From: Babylonia areolata
Taxonomy: Eukaryota; Mollusca; Gastropoda; Neogastropoda; Buccinidae
DNA: 64,000 nt
NCBI RefSeq assembly: GCF_041734735.1
Contig: NC_134878.1
Location: 39,041,213-39,105,212, forward strand
Reading direction: 5' to 3'
Both the position numbers and the translations under genes were made by a program. Position 1 is the stretch's first letter, and every line of letters starts with the position of its first letter. The notes beneath the pieces are model-generated. The model was not told the DNA's origin, did not search any database, and saw nothing but the letters and a program-made list of their open reading frames with translations. Shown in pieces: positions 10,481 through 21,178 of this stretch.

Positions 10481-11458
10481 CGGTGTAATGATCCATAACC
10501 ACACCCCTCCCGAAATTACTATGGACACGTGTCTAAACGCACCCCCCGGGGAGTGAATCCAGACCGACACCTCCTATAGTCCAAAATCCCCCCCCCCCCC
10601 TCCCCGCCCCTCAAAATTCTCAAATTGTCCCAAACGACAATACACACCATTTTAAACACATTGCAACCTAATTAAAGAGGTGGGGGGGGGGGGAGTGATT
10701 CTGGACCCGAGCCAGAATAACTCAACCCCCTGTAGTGGAGTCACTATGGACACGATCAAAAAACACCCCATGGGGTGAATATAGGCACGTGCCTTTTTCC
10801 ACCTCCCTGTCCGGTAGGGGGAGTGAGTCTGGGCACGTGCCTAAGCTTATCCGCCGGGAAGTGCATTCAGACACAATCGTGGTGAGCCAGAATCACTCCA
10901 GGGGAGTGAAACAAGAACAGGGGGTGGGGAGTGGGGGGGATTCTGGCCCTATGCCTGTTTTAACCCCCCACCCCACCCCTTCCCCCTTTGCCTCCAATTC
11001 TTGAATTACGAAAATAAGAGAAGCAACGCAATGTTCAGTTCTCAGTAGGAGGGAAGGGGTGTGGTTTTTTGTTGTTGTTTGTTGTTGTTTTTTTGGAGGG
11101 GGGGGCACGGGGGGGTGAGGGGGGGTCTGGCCCTAAGACCGTTTCAACCCCCCCACACCCCTCTTAGCCTTCAGTTCTTCTGTTACCAAAATCTGTCAAG
11201 TTACATGAGGGGGTGGGGGGGAGTGATTCTGGCTCTTTGCCCGTTTAAACACCCCCGTCCCCCTTAGCCTCCAATTCTTCTGTAACCAAAATCAGAGAAG
11301 AGAAGCAACCCAATGTTCAAGTGATTCTGGAACAGGGGTGGAGTGATTCTAGACTGTTCAAGGACAACTCCCCGGTGGTCGGGGGGATGGGGGGGGGGTG
11401 CGTTTAGACACGTGCCCCCCGGGGAGTGGTTTCAGAACAGGGAGTGATTTCAGCACAT
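10481..11458 (+). repeat. G-rich degenerate module repeat with CACGTG motifs
   Basis: Modules built on GGGGAGTGATTCTGG, often followed by a CACGTG-containing phrase and a C-rich stretch, recur at about 10545, 10690, 10812, 10900, 10935, 11219, 11338 and 11420. CACGTG occurs near 10525, 10785, 10836 and 11410. A longer sub-block (CCTCCAATTCTT plus ACCAAAATC-like sequence) recurs at about 10990, 11165 and 11270. Long G and C homopolymer runs make G-quadruplex formation possible. No protein-coding signal is seen. Confidence 0.65.
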
Positions 11459-11724
11459 TACACCGGCCTACATCTTGCGACATTTAATACTCACGCATAC
11501 ATACTGTACCAATCCGTTCCACAACCAGATTAATGATCCAGTTCAAGTGCTCTACATCATCCAACTCCTCAGCAACTCCGACTTAACTCCCAACTCTAAG
11601 AACCTGTTTAAGTCTACAGCCCTGCCTTCTCACAGTGGCTAAACGCCGACCCTGTAGCCGTGTATGATAGTAAACCAGACCCAGAACACTCAGTCATTAG
11701 ATATATGAGACCATCACTGATTTA
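11459..11724. other. short non-coding stretch, nothing recognised
   Basis: Unique C/A-rich sequence between the G-rich repeat and the Gypsy fossil fragment. Confidence 0.4.
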
Positions 11725-12055
11725 GCTTAGTCCCGACAAAGCATGGGCCAGAACATTGACCACACCAAGTACAAACTTGACCTCGTAGTTTAACTCTTGG
11801 AGCTTTAGGCTCCACCTCAGTGGCTTTAATTCTGTTTATGTCCTTGACCAGACTGAGCCAAACCGAAGGCTGGTGGTCACTTTTATGACAAAATGTTTTC
11901 CCAACAGGAACTGTTGGTATATGTCTGTCGCCCAAACAATTGCAAGGCATTCCTTTTCCACGGTCGAATCTATTGTCTCAGTTGCAACTGCACAACTCAA
12001 CAAGGACATTCTAGTCTGTGTCACTGGCATCTGTGCCAAAAGATCAGGGGTGCGC
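11725..12055 (-). mobile_element. fossil fragment of a Gypsy-group LTR retrotransposon (RNase H region), minus strand
   Basis: The minus strand preserves the RNase H part of a Ty3/Gypsy-type polymerase: EKECLAIVWA near 11960, then the RWSLKLQELNYEVKFV segment near 11800. Only this part remains; no LTRs, RT core or integrase are nearby. It is an old, broken fragment with several interruptions. Confidence 0.8.
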
Positions 12056-12063
12056 AAAACGAT

Positions 12064-12445
12064 GACCAGAAAGAAAGTCACAGGGGAAAAAGTCAACGGA
12101 AAAAAATGTCACAAAATTAGGAAGGAAAAAAGTAACAAAAACGGTTCGTACTTACATTACAAGCTTTAACCTTAATCTATAGCAGTTTGTTTTGACTGCG
12201 GACTTACATCCAGACCTCTCTCCTTCCCACTCTGATGATGAGATGAGCCCAGTTTCAATTAAGATGACTCAAGTTGAGTTTGGTCACATACCAATAGGAT
12301 ATTGTGACATGTCTTCAGTTTTGCATTTGAAATGCTCGTGCGACCACACATTATCAATTTACACTGCTCCCTATATTTTATGTCAGACTTAAAAAAAATT
12401 TTTTTTAAAGCACCTTTAATTTGGTTGTGCAGTATATGCTTTTTT

Positions 12446-12497
<52 letters not shown>

Positions 12498-12770
12498 CTT
12501 TTCATTTACTTACGTTTCTTTTCTCATGGTAGTGATCCAGAGAAATATACGTGGCCTAAAATTGTGCCTTGATCAGTTAATGGTTTTATGTTTGTACACT
12601 AAGCTTTCCAAACTGTGTAGGTGGAACATCAGACAGAATATGGGCGTGTCAACTAATCTGGTACTTTTAAAACTTTTATATTGTGACTTTTAATCTGTGA
12701 CATTTCTCCTTCCTAATTTTGTGACTTTTTCCTACCAAATTTTGTGACTTTTTTTTTCTTTCTATGACTT
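12064..12770. repeat. inverted-repeat pair built on TTTTGTGACTTTTT motifs
   Basis: A perfect 19-bp inverted match links 12108-12126 and 12707-12725. Further GTGACTTTTT-like phrases lie in opposite orientation in both arms. The interior holds the TA microsatellite at 12449-12494. It may be a non-autonomous DNA transposon with repetitive termini; no target-site duplication was identified. Confidence 0.45.
12449..12494. repeat. (TA)n microsatellite
   Basis: Pure TA array of about 46 bases. Confidence 0.95.
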
Positions 12771-12849
12771 GTTTCTATGACTTTCTCCTCATCTGCAGAA
12801 CAGGCGAATAATATCAGTTGCTCGCAGTTTTGTTGCTGACAGCGCATAG

Positions 12850-13265
12850 CAACCTTTCAGTTTTCGCTGTCTTTGCACCACTGGGCGACATTTCTGGACA
12901 GCTGCATTTCTTTCTTGAACATATTTCGAAGTTTTGAACTCAAGGCCATCATCCGCAAGAATAAGCACTCGAGCTGCTCAGTCATTGTACACTTCTGCAA
13001 GCCCTTTAGTGTAGGCATTGTTGAGTACAGGAGAGAGTTGAGATCCTCGTGACAGTCCCATGGAAAATTAACAGGGTGCAGACATGTAATCTCCAAGGCG
13101 TAGGACGACAGCTCTTTCCTGAGCTGCCGCTGCTATCCATCTTGTTTGTGTCAAACTTACTCCATGAGCTTTCCATCAATATTTTGCATAGTCAGGATCA
13201 GGTAGCCGCTTACCTGACGATGTTCCTTGGTTTTAGTATGGGCTTTAAGAAGCTGTGTATCCCAT
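12850..13265 (-). mobile_element. LINE reverse transcriptase fragment, minus strand
   Basis: Translated on the minus strand with frame changes, the region reads as an RT palm: GVSLTQTRW near 13165, MGLSRGSQLSPVLNNAYTKG near 13050-12995 (cf. the usual GLPQGSPLSPVLYNVYTKG) and ARVLILADDGL near 12965, where ADD is the catalytic pair. Interrupting stops and frameshifts show it is dead. By its GSPLSPVLYNVYTKGL-type block it belongs to an RNase H-bearing LINE lineage different from the neighbour at 13270-15216. Confidence 0.7.
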
Positions 13266-13269
13266 CATC

Positions 13270-15216
13270 CGGCACATGATTACAATTCTTATATTTATAT
13301 AGCGCTGAATCTTGTGCACAGACAAATAAAAGCGCTTTCGCACCAGTCATTCAAACGCATGCATAACTCTAAAACTGGAAAAACTGGAGACAAGGAAGAG
13401 GCAGGGAATGGAGGTTATCTTGGGAAGAAGTGGGTTTTAAGGCCAGACTTGAAAGAGCTGAGAGTAAGGACCTGACGAAGCGAAAGAGGAAGTTCATTCC
13501 AATTACAAGGTCCAGAGACAGAGAAAGGACGGCGGCCAACAGTCCAGTGTTTGAATCTGGGTATGCGTAAACACAATGGATCCGAAGCCGATCGTAGAAA
13601 GCGAGATGGAGTGTAGAGGTGAAGGCAGCCACAGAGATAGGAAGGGGCAGATTTGTGAATACATTTATAACATAGAGTGCTGATCTTGTACTTTATTCTG
13701 TGTGAGACAGGGAGCTAGTGGAGATGTTGCAAAAGAGGAGTGATGTGCTCAGATATTTTCTTTCTGAGGACGAGTCGGGCAGCAAAGTTTTGTTTGCGCT
13801 GAAGGGGCTGAATGGATGAAGCAGGCAAACCAGACAATAGAGAGTTACAGTAGTCAAGGCGAGAGAGAATGGGAGAAACGACAAGTCTAGATGTTTCGTC
13901 GGTAGACAGATATTTCCGGACGGAACTGATGCGCCGAAATTGACAGTAGCAGGATTGACATGTCTGACTGATAAATGTTTGCATGGACAGTGTGTTGTCA
14001 AGGACAACGCCGAGGTTCCTGACTGAACTGGAAAGAGGGATGGATGTACTGCCAAGTTTGATTGTGTCAGTTGTGATGGAAGAGAGTTTTTGTTTAGTTC
14101 CTATGATCTTTGCTTCGGTTTTGTCCGCGTTCAATTGTAACTTATCATCCAGTTTTGTATGTCCAGGAAGCAGTTGGATGTTTGTTGCAAGAGCGACGAC
14201 AATTTTTCAGGGGTATCACTCTTCTGGAGTTGAGTGTCATCAGCATAAGAATGATGACTGACATCATGGCGATTGATAATTTCAGCGAGAGGAGCAGTGT
14301 ACAGTGTGAAGAGTACTGGGCCAAAAACAGATCCCTGTGGGACTCCATGTTCGATTTTAACGGGTTCAGATTGGAAATGATCAACAATGAACGACTGGAA
14401 TCGATCAGTGAGATAAGATTTGAACCAGTCTAGAACAGTGCCGTTGATACCAAATGTAAAGTGAAGACGGGAAAGAAAGATTGAATGATCTGTTGTGTCA
14501 AAGGCGGCCGACAAGTCGAGAAGAGTGAGAAGGGAATTTTTTCCTGAGTCGGACGCTAGCAGGATGTGGAAGAGAGTGGTTTCAGTGCTATGGTCAGCGC
14601 GATAGGCAGACTGTAATGGGTAGATAAGATTGTTGAAACAAAGGTGGTTGTTGAGCTGCTTCACGGTAGCTTCTTCAAGGAGTTTGGACATGAATGGAAG
14701 ATTAGAAACTTGTCGATAGTTTTCAAAATGTTTGCGTCCAGGTTGGGTTTCTTCAGAAGAGGCCGGAAGATTGCAGTTTTGAAAGTGGATGGAAACGTTG
14801 CAGTGAGAAGGGATGAGTTGACAATATTGGTGATTGTGGGGAGAAGCTGTGAGACACACTGGGAAAAGACCGAGGCTGGTATAGGATAGAGCTCACAGGA
14901 TTTTATTGTCATTTCTTTCAGGATTTCATGGACTTCTGTTTCAGTCAATGGATTAAAGGAATGGAGAGGAGTGCCGTTGAATTGAGGATCAGGATGAGCA
15001 GGTTGGAAAGACATTTGGTCCAAGATGGTACGAATATTTTGGACTTTGTCAAAAAAGAAAGAGGAGAAGACATTGGGGAGTTCAGATAAAGGTATATATG
15101 ACAAGTATCCGTTGTGGAAACTGTTTTGATATAGATTGAATAGTTTGTCTTCTTCCGATAGCTCCTTGATATTGGAGTATGATCTATATCTTTCTTGCAT
15201 TTTATAATTGCTTCAT
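13270..15216 (-). mobile_element. CR1/L2-type LINE, 3' ~1.95 kb, minus strand
   Basis: The minus strand encodes, in order, a linker (FSSFFFDKVQNIR near 15050), then the RT core with NLPFMSKLLEEA near 14690, PLQSAYRADHSTETT near 14600, the catalytic block DLSAAFDTTDH near 14500, GVPQGSVFGPVLF near 14340 and SYADDTQL near 14250, followed by thumb sequence (14134-13715). A 3' UTR ends in a GCGCTATATAAATATAAG-like terminus at 13300-13270, typical of CR1/L2 elements. The frame is broken several times. No endonuclease or ORF1 is present, so it is 5'-truncated. A shorter sister copy lies at 44490-45795 in the same orientation. Confidence 0.85.
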
Positions 15217-16189
15217 TCAGATTTTATGTCGCAATCGGGTCCAGTCTGCATAATCCATTTCTTTAATTATTTTTCATAATTCTTTTTTTTTTCTTCTTCT
15301 TCTTTTTTCATCCTAGTTCTTTTTGTCACCCTGCTGTATGAGCCGTTTGAGCAGAGTGAATGCCTTTTCTGTATTTGTCTATAACTTACTTTCATCAGTA
15401 TCTGTCTTGGGTTGTTGGTGTGCTAGTTTTTCTTTTCATGCGAAGGTAGAATTGCTAGAAATCTTTCAATGTTGTGTCTTGGCTTCTTGCCTCGCAAAAC
15501 TGTTTCCATTGATTGTCTTTTGCTTTTTGTACTATGTCTTCAACTTATTTGATTTTTCCTTTATTTTTGTCCCAATTTCTGCCAAAAGAAGATTTTGTTC
15601 TTTCTGTTTCGCCAACGTTTGACAGCAGCATGCTTTTCTACCCTAGCTCTGTGTGCGTGAGCGTTCCACAATGGATACTGAGTTGTTTGTTTCCAGTTCT
15701 TTTATTTCTTCGACTTCTTAAATTTTCGATGACTTTGATGATTTTTGTAGACTGCAAACTACCAGGAGGTGATCACTGTGTTGACGTGGAAGCATTTCCG
15801 CACTCATTTCTGCTCTGAATTTTGAAGATGTTAGAGCGATCTCACTGTCTTCTGTCTTACTCCAAAGCGTGTTGTAGTAACTATCATTTCTTCTATCATT
15901 TCATCCTTCTTTATTCAAATGCAATAAACACGTCGATGATGTAGTTTGTGTGATTCTGTGTGTTCTTCTGTCTAGAATTTCCTTTTCTTTTCTTTCAACT
16001 GCGGACAAGAAATAGAATGTCAGTCTATCTTTCAACCACACATACCGGCAACGAACTGAGAATGACCCAATCACTTCTTGTGAATCATGATGGGAAACGA
16101 AATAGACAATCACGATTCTGAAATCCAAATTAATCAAAAATACTTATAAAATGTAATAAGGAAAGAAGTTTTTTTCTCTATGTTTAGTA
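15217..16189. other. non-coding stretch, T-rich, nothing recognised
   Basis: Pyrimidine-rich + strand (for example 15277-15310). Several open frames exist but no motif was recognised. Confidence 0.4.
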
Positions 16190-16315
16190 AAAGTTAATAC
16201 TGACAAAGTATTTCAAGAAAAAATGGAATTTTATTACAGTTTACTACGGACACGCGCGCGCACACAACACAACACAACACACACACACACACACACACAC
16301 AAACAAACAAACAAA

Positions 16316-16394
<79 letters not shown>

Positions 16395-16433
16395 CCGAAA
16401 TACGGTGTTATTGCATAGACTCACACGTGAGGC
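16190..16433 (-). mobile_element. TIR-bearing microsatellite repeat (copy C, diverged), minus strand
   Basis: Shows the order of the repeat at 3162 in reverse: an AAAGTATTTCAAG block, AGTTTACTACGGACAC, a long AC array (16254-16393), then an ACGGTGTTATTGCATAGACTC-like end and a CACACGTGAGGC terminus. More diverged than the other copies. Confidence 0.6.
16254..16393. repeat. (AC)n microsatellite with AAAC interruption
   Basis: Starts with CGCGCGCA, then AC repeats, an AAAC run near 16302-16320, then a pure AC array to 16393. It sits within copy C of the microsatellite-bearing repeat. Confidence 0.95.
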
Positions 16434-16653
16434 AAAAATTAAAAGTCAGTACCCTTGCAAAGTTGTTATCGTAGTGAACTGCGATTACTTGGTGTGTTGT
16501 ATGGTATCATTCTGCTGCTGTATCTAAAACAAAACTGCTACCAGTGATAGTGTTTCAAATACAATATATCCCCAACGGAAGGGGGGAATCAGTAAATCAG
16601 CACCTCTGGCTCTGTCTCGCTCTCTCCCTCTGTCTCTCCCTGTCACTGGCTCT

Positions 16654-16658
<5 letters not shown>

Positions 16659-16685
<27 letters not shown>
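16659..16685. repeat. (TG)n microsatellite 76 bp upstream of a receptor exon
   Basis: Pure TG run. It lies in the intron just before the 3' splice site used by the exon at 16762; intronic TG runs near splice sites can influence exon inclusion in known cases, but that is only a possibility here. Confidence 0.9.
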
Positions 16686-16761
16686 TGACATGACAGCTAA
16701 ATGGAAAAAGAATAAAAATGCACAGGTAGCACTGCAGTGTAATGGCGGGCTGGGCTTGCAG

Positions 16762-17052
16762 GCTGTGCTCAGCAAGAAAATTCTGGAGTACCACCAAACG
16801 GGCTACGTGGACGATCTGAAGGACGTGCACTTTGCAGACGCCCACTGCATCAAGAAGCGCATCTCGGAGGAGGACTCCAAGCTGGAAGTGGGCCACCTGG
16901 CGGGTCTCTTCGTCATGTTGTGTGTGGGTTTTGGGGTGGGGGTACTGACCCTGTTCCTGGAATACATCGTCTTCTGGTGGCTCGTGCCTTTCCTGCGTCA
17001 AGCCCCAACTGACAGTGTCTGGAGGAGCATCCACGGCATGTTTCTCAGCCAG
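16762..17052 (+). CDS. NMDA-type glutamate receptor (GluN3-like), exon with S2 end and M4
   Basis: This 97-codon internal exon encodes the end of the S2 ligand-binding lobe and the fourth membrane helix of an ionotropic glutamate receptor, a ligand-gated cation channel of the plasma membrane at synapses. Residues 1-22 (AVLSKKILEYHQTGYVDDLK) match the last S2 helix; the Cys at residue 29 (ADAHC) fits the conserved S2 disulfide cysteine. Residues 46-71 (LAGLFVMLCVGFG then VGVLTLFLEYIVF) are the M4 helix, close to the HFSGLFVLLCIGFG segment of vertebrate GluN3. It is preceded by TTGCAG and followed by CAG/GTGAGA, both intron phases 0. No frame break is seen. The subunit class is inferred from M4 and the next exon; the pore and amino-terminal domains lie outside the window. 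Confidence 0.88.
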
Positions 17053-17436
17053 GTGAGACTGCTGTGTGTTCGTGTGTATGTGTGTGCGAGCGTGCATGTG
17101 TTAAGTGCCACTTTTTCAAGCAAGCAAGCAAGCGCGTGTGTATGTGTAAAACAGCGCTGGTTATCTGTTGTTGTTGTTGTGAGGGATTCGACAATGACTG
17201 GTTCGACAACGAATGTAATGGAACGAAATCTAATGGAACGAAAGCTAAAGCAAAAACTCAAGGAATATATTTGTGAAAGAAGAAATGATGTTAAGGACGA
17301 GAAAATATGGCAAGACAAGAAAATACATTTTGACGAAAGGAGTACAAGAACTAAAAGAGTCAGTAAATTACCCTAAGTTGTTCTGGGCAACTGTTATACC
17401 ACTGAAACTATTAAACATTATTAAATAACATCACAG

Positions 17437-17666
17437 CAGTGGTATTATTACTTTCACAATGTATTAAATTCATTTGAAAGGGTATAAAAAGACGAAAGCA
17501 TGAAAGAAGTTGAAATATTAGATGAATCCCTGTTTGATAGATGACATTGATGCCTATATAGGAAGTTTGAGAAAGCAGGACAGGAAAGTCGGTGAGAAGC
17601 TGAAAATGTAGTTGCTTCCTCTATTATTCTTTCTTGTTCTTTAAAGATTTGTTTGATAATGGAACG
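17437..17666 (+). repeat. 230-bp dispersed duplication, copy 1
   Basis: About 96% identical by eye to 17885-18114, same orientation, 448 bp apart. No family was recognised. Confidence 0.9.
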
Positions 17667-17694
17667 TTCCCAAAAGACTTGTGAAAATATATTA

Positions 17695-17860
17695 TCATCC
17701 ATTAAGACAGAAATGGGCCTACAATTCTAAACACAGCTGGGACCTAGAGAGGGCATCTTTAGCAAAGGGTGGACAAAGGCTGATTTTTAGATACTTGGAA
17801 AGATACCACTGTAGCGAGAAGAGTTAACATTACGGGTATATATGGCAAAACATCATCAAC
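17695..17860 (-). mobile_element. possible LINE RT N-terminal fragment, minus strand
   Basis: Minus-strand translation with frame changes gives a phrase like FPSI-K-A-VHPLLK-PSL near 17810-17740, reminiscent of the FKxALVRPLLKKPSLD motif that precedes the RT core in CR1/L2-type LINEs. It is short and decayed, so the call is weak. Confidence 0.35.
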
Positions 17861-17884
17861 ATATTGAAACCTGGTATATTGAAA

Positions 17885-18114
17885 CAGTGCTATTATTACT
17901 TTCACACTGTATTAAATTCATTTGAAAGGGTATAAAAGGACGAAGACATGAAAGAAGTTGAAATATTAGATGAATCCCTGTTTGATAGATGACATTGATG
18001 CCTATATAAGAAGTCTGAGAAAGCAGGACAGGAAAGTCGATGAGAAGCTGAAAATGTAGTTGCTTCCTCTATTATTCTTTCTTGTTCTTTAAAGATTTGT
18101 TTGATAATGGAACG
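17885..18114 (+). repeat. 230-bp dispersed duplication, copy 2
   Basis: Second copy of 17437-17666. The two share sharp boundaries (CAGTG at the start, GATAATGGAACG at the end). Confidence 0.9.
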
Positions 18115-19150
18115 GTGAAATAGTAATGAGTCAAATTCACGAGATTTAGAAGCGAGCATGAAACAAGCATGCGATATGCCATTCCAACAATGTCTCAAAA
18201 TTATGGCGGAATTATACCACTGTTTGCTTAAAAAAGATACGCATACATAGTGCGGCTTGAGTCTAACTATCTGAACTGCTCACTATTGTAAGTCCAGAAG
18301 ATTTGTTGACTTTGATAGTCATCAAGGTACATCATGCACTAACTAATGAGGCCAATACACAATTCCTTCTCTGAATAAAAGTCAGCGGCCTCATTCGCGT
18401 CCTTTCAAAAATATATTGCAAATAATCAATTAATGCACGTGCTCATAATGATTATTAATTAAAGAGAATAGCCACAACGCTCTTTGCCGACAAACTAACC
18501 GTTTGGTGTCATTTACTTTACCATGTCAAACTGATTCAAACAGGCCTATCTGTTTGCTCCTCTTGGCCAAACTTTCGCGGCAACTCAGTGATAAGACGTC
18601 TCGCTAATAGTCCACCATCTGCTAGCCAATGAAATGCCGTTTCCGGCTGGAGCTAATTACTCATTCACAATGGCCACCATTTCTGAGATAAGTAACGTTG
18701 TAGTCTTTGTCAACCTTTTATGCATTTAAATGTTGTTTTATTGCATGTTTGATGTTTGTTGTGGCTTGGCTTTCTGGGACGTTTTCGTCGCAAAATACAT
18801 ATACTTTATATCGTTTGCGTTAGATTGTGACGCCTAATTCGATGTTTTGTATTGTGAAATTCGTCCGGCTCTTCTTTGTTCCTTTCCTGTTCTTACAGCC
18901 GCGCCGCAATAATTAGGAATGACTTGTCTCCATCGTTGAGCATCGCAAACCATTCCTGCGATTGCCGGACCCGTGAGGTTGGGATAGTACCCTCTCGGAA
19001 GACTATCTCAGGTCTTGGGACCCACGGGTTCTCTCGTTTGCGATTGGGCAACTCGACCTCCTAACACAGTCAGGAAGGGGACTGTAGGGGAGTTGTGTTC
19101 GAAGCGAACTCGTGTCAGCAAGGCTGTCAGGGACCGCATGGCAGATGTCA
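18115..19150. other. intronic stretch, nothing recognised
   Basis: AT-rich unique sequence followed near 18885 by GC-richer DNA that leads into the nuclease fragment at 19150. No motif was recognised between 18115 and 18885. Confidence 0.4.
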
Positions 19151-19660
19151 TCCCTAAGAATTTTCAGTAGAGTTCCTGTCTGCAGAAGGCAATAAAGTCT
19201 GGCCAGGAACAGCTGTCACATCCAAAGCATGGAAACGTGGGCTGCTGGATGGTGCCGAATATTGGGAATGCACAGTTGACCTACCAGAGGGGAAGAAACA
19301 CCCGGAAATCATTAGCAAGAGCAGCATGAAACCTGACATAGTACTCCACTCCAAGGCAACGAAACAAGCGATTGTGACTGAGCTCACTATGCCATACGAA
19401 AACAGAATGGAGGAAACCCACATCTACAAGACGGAGAAGTATGCTAGTCTACCCACAGCCTGACAGAATCTGGCTTCCAAGCCAAAGTCCTCGCCACAGA
19501 GATTGGTGCAAGAGGGTTCATGAGCGCATCTGCCTACATCTTCATGAAACAGCTGTCGATTTCTGGCAGAGAGAGGACAAGGATTCTCAAGGCAATGGCA
19601 GAAGCAGCAGAAAAGAGTTCCAGCTGGATCTGTTCGAGGAGGAATGAAAGTAAACTTCAT
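19150..19660 (+). mobile_element. PD-(D/E)XK (restriction-like) endonuclease domain fragment
   Basis: The + strand reads, in shifting frames, VEFLSAEGNKVWPGTAVTSK, then a WECTVDLPEGKKHPEIIS block, then MKPDIVLHSKATKQAIVTEL, where PD and a Glu 15 residues later fit the PD-x12-14-(D/E) signature of restriction-like endonucleases. A TMPYENRMEE block and a KTEKYASL segment follow. The same layout (RPDIV..., ELTVPWEERVEEA, RKxxKY) is common near reverse transcriptases in animal genomes, as in R2/NeSL-type LINEs. There is an internal stop at about 19462 and frame loss after it. The source element is not identified. Confidence 0.55.
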
Positions 19661-19692
19661 GAGGATTGAATTTCCGTACTCAAACTAAACGT

Positions 19693-19767
19693 ACGATGGC
19701 TCAGTGGTTAAAACGTCTGCTAGAAAGGTGACTCAGTCCTGAAGTGGCGACCACCCTGGAGGCGCGG
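19693..19767 (+). mobile_element. tRNA-derived SINE, 5' piece, split by an LTR element
   Basis: A-box-like TGGCTCAGTGG at 19697-19707 and a tRNA-like body follow. The sequence stops at CGCGG (19763-19767), where the LTR element begins. It resumes at 27102 with the same CGCGG and then GTTCGAACC, the B box. Confidence 0.75.
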
Positions 19768-21155
19768 TGTCACATGTCAGTGTTTTTGCACACGGCGGCG
19801 AGTGTGTGCAACTCAGTGACACAGCGAGACTGATACAAACACATACATACTGTCACTTAAGAAAGGAGAGTGTTACATTTCAGAGTATGTCGGCAAGTTG
19901 GGAAAAGGTTAGATGGAAGATCTGATAATTGAGTTCTACATAGGGGTGTCAGGTACATTCGGATCTATAATTGTAGTGTGGAACCATGTTTGTTGTGTGT
20001 TTCCGTCTCCCCTGCTGGGAGAGTTCATTGTGAGGGGACTTGCGGGAAGGGCTTCCGGTTTTAAACTTCAAGGCAGAAGGACACTTCTCTTCCTTGGATC
20101 GCGGGAGTCCAAAGCTTGTGTTGCCAGTCAGAGGCATCGGGTTCTTTTTTATTGTTGGATTTAGTGCTGTAAAAGTTGGTTTCATGTTGATTTGTTGCTG
20201 GAGATTCTTGTGGGTTTTGTGCTGTACTGGAGTGATTTTGCTGTCGTGCGAAGTGCCTTGTTATGAACAGGACTTTGTTGTTTTTTTTAGTTCGGGAGTT
20301 CGTCATTTATATTTATAGTACAAGCCATCCAGGGATTGCCTGAAGATCTTGAGTTAAGCGGAGTGCTAATCTCATATTATTGTTGACTGGTCTAGAGTGG
20401 GCCAAGTCAGGAGACTGCAGAATCAATGTAGTCGAAATTCTTTCTTCTGGAGTGTTAGATCCAGGATGTAGTCGACTGTGAGTTTCCCAGTACAAGTTCT
20501 GGTTGCTGGAGTGCGGGTCGACAGGTTACTGGTTTTGGAGCCAGTTTAGTTGCTGACGTTTGAAGTCGTGATTTCTGCTGAGTCCAGTAGTGGATCTGTA
20601 GATAATCTCACCAGATAGCCTGATCTGTGTGACTGTTCGGCGGTCTGATCTGATAACCTGGCGTGACTGGCTGGTGGGCGGACTGTGTTGACGCTATTTA
20701 CGGACAACCAGGGACGACGTGGGAGGCTGTTTCGCTGACTGGAGAGGAGGACCTGCATGTGTACTTCACTTCGACAACTGTGCGCCGCATCGTGAAGATG
20801 AGTCATTAGATTTTACCCCCCCGGACATTAACACTTACCTGGTCGGCAATGATGAGTGCGGCTGCGAGTCGCTAGACTTTTATTTGTTTTATGAATGTTG
20901 GGGAAAAAGGGGAGGGTTAAAAGAAAGGAAACAATTCAATAAATGTTCTAAAGATTAAAATTTGGTGTGGTCACCCTTTTTTGAAAGTTGTTTGTATAAA
21001 TGTTGTCTTGTTACACGTTTTCATTTAGTACCGGATAAGTAAAATTAATACAGGTTAAGTAAACCACCCCTAAAATTGTTAGGACAATTTTGCATAAGCT
21101 CTTTTGTGTAAACCAATACCCCTAGACTACTATTGTATTAAAAGAGTTTATGACA
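19768..21155 (+). repeat. 5' LTR of the Gmr1-type element
   Basis: 1388 bp, begins TGTCACATG and ends TTTATGACA. An AATAAA polyadenylation signal lies at 20938-20943. About 99% identical to the 3' LTR. Confidence 0.95.
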
Positions 21156-21160
21156 AATTT

Positions 21161-21178
21161 TGGGGGCTCGTCCGGAAT
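21161..21178 (+). other. primer binding site, tRNA-Pro type
   Basis: TGGGGGCTCGTCCGGAAT, five bases after the LTR end, matches 17 of 18 bases of the proline tRNA primer site known from murine leukaemia virus-type retroviruses (TGGGGGCTCGTCCGGGAT). Confidence 0.85.
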
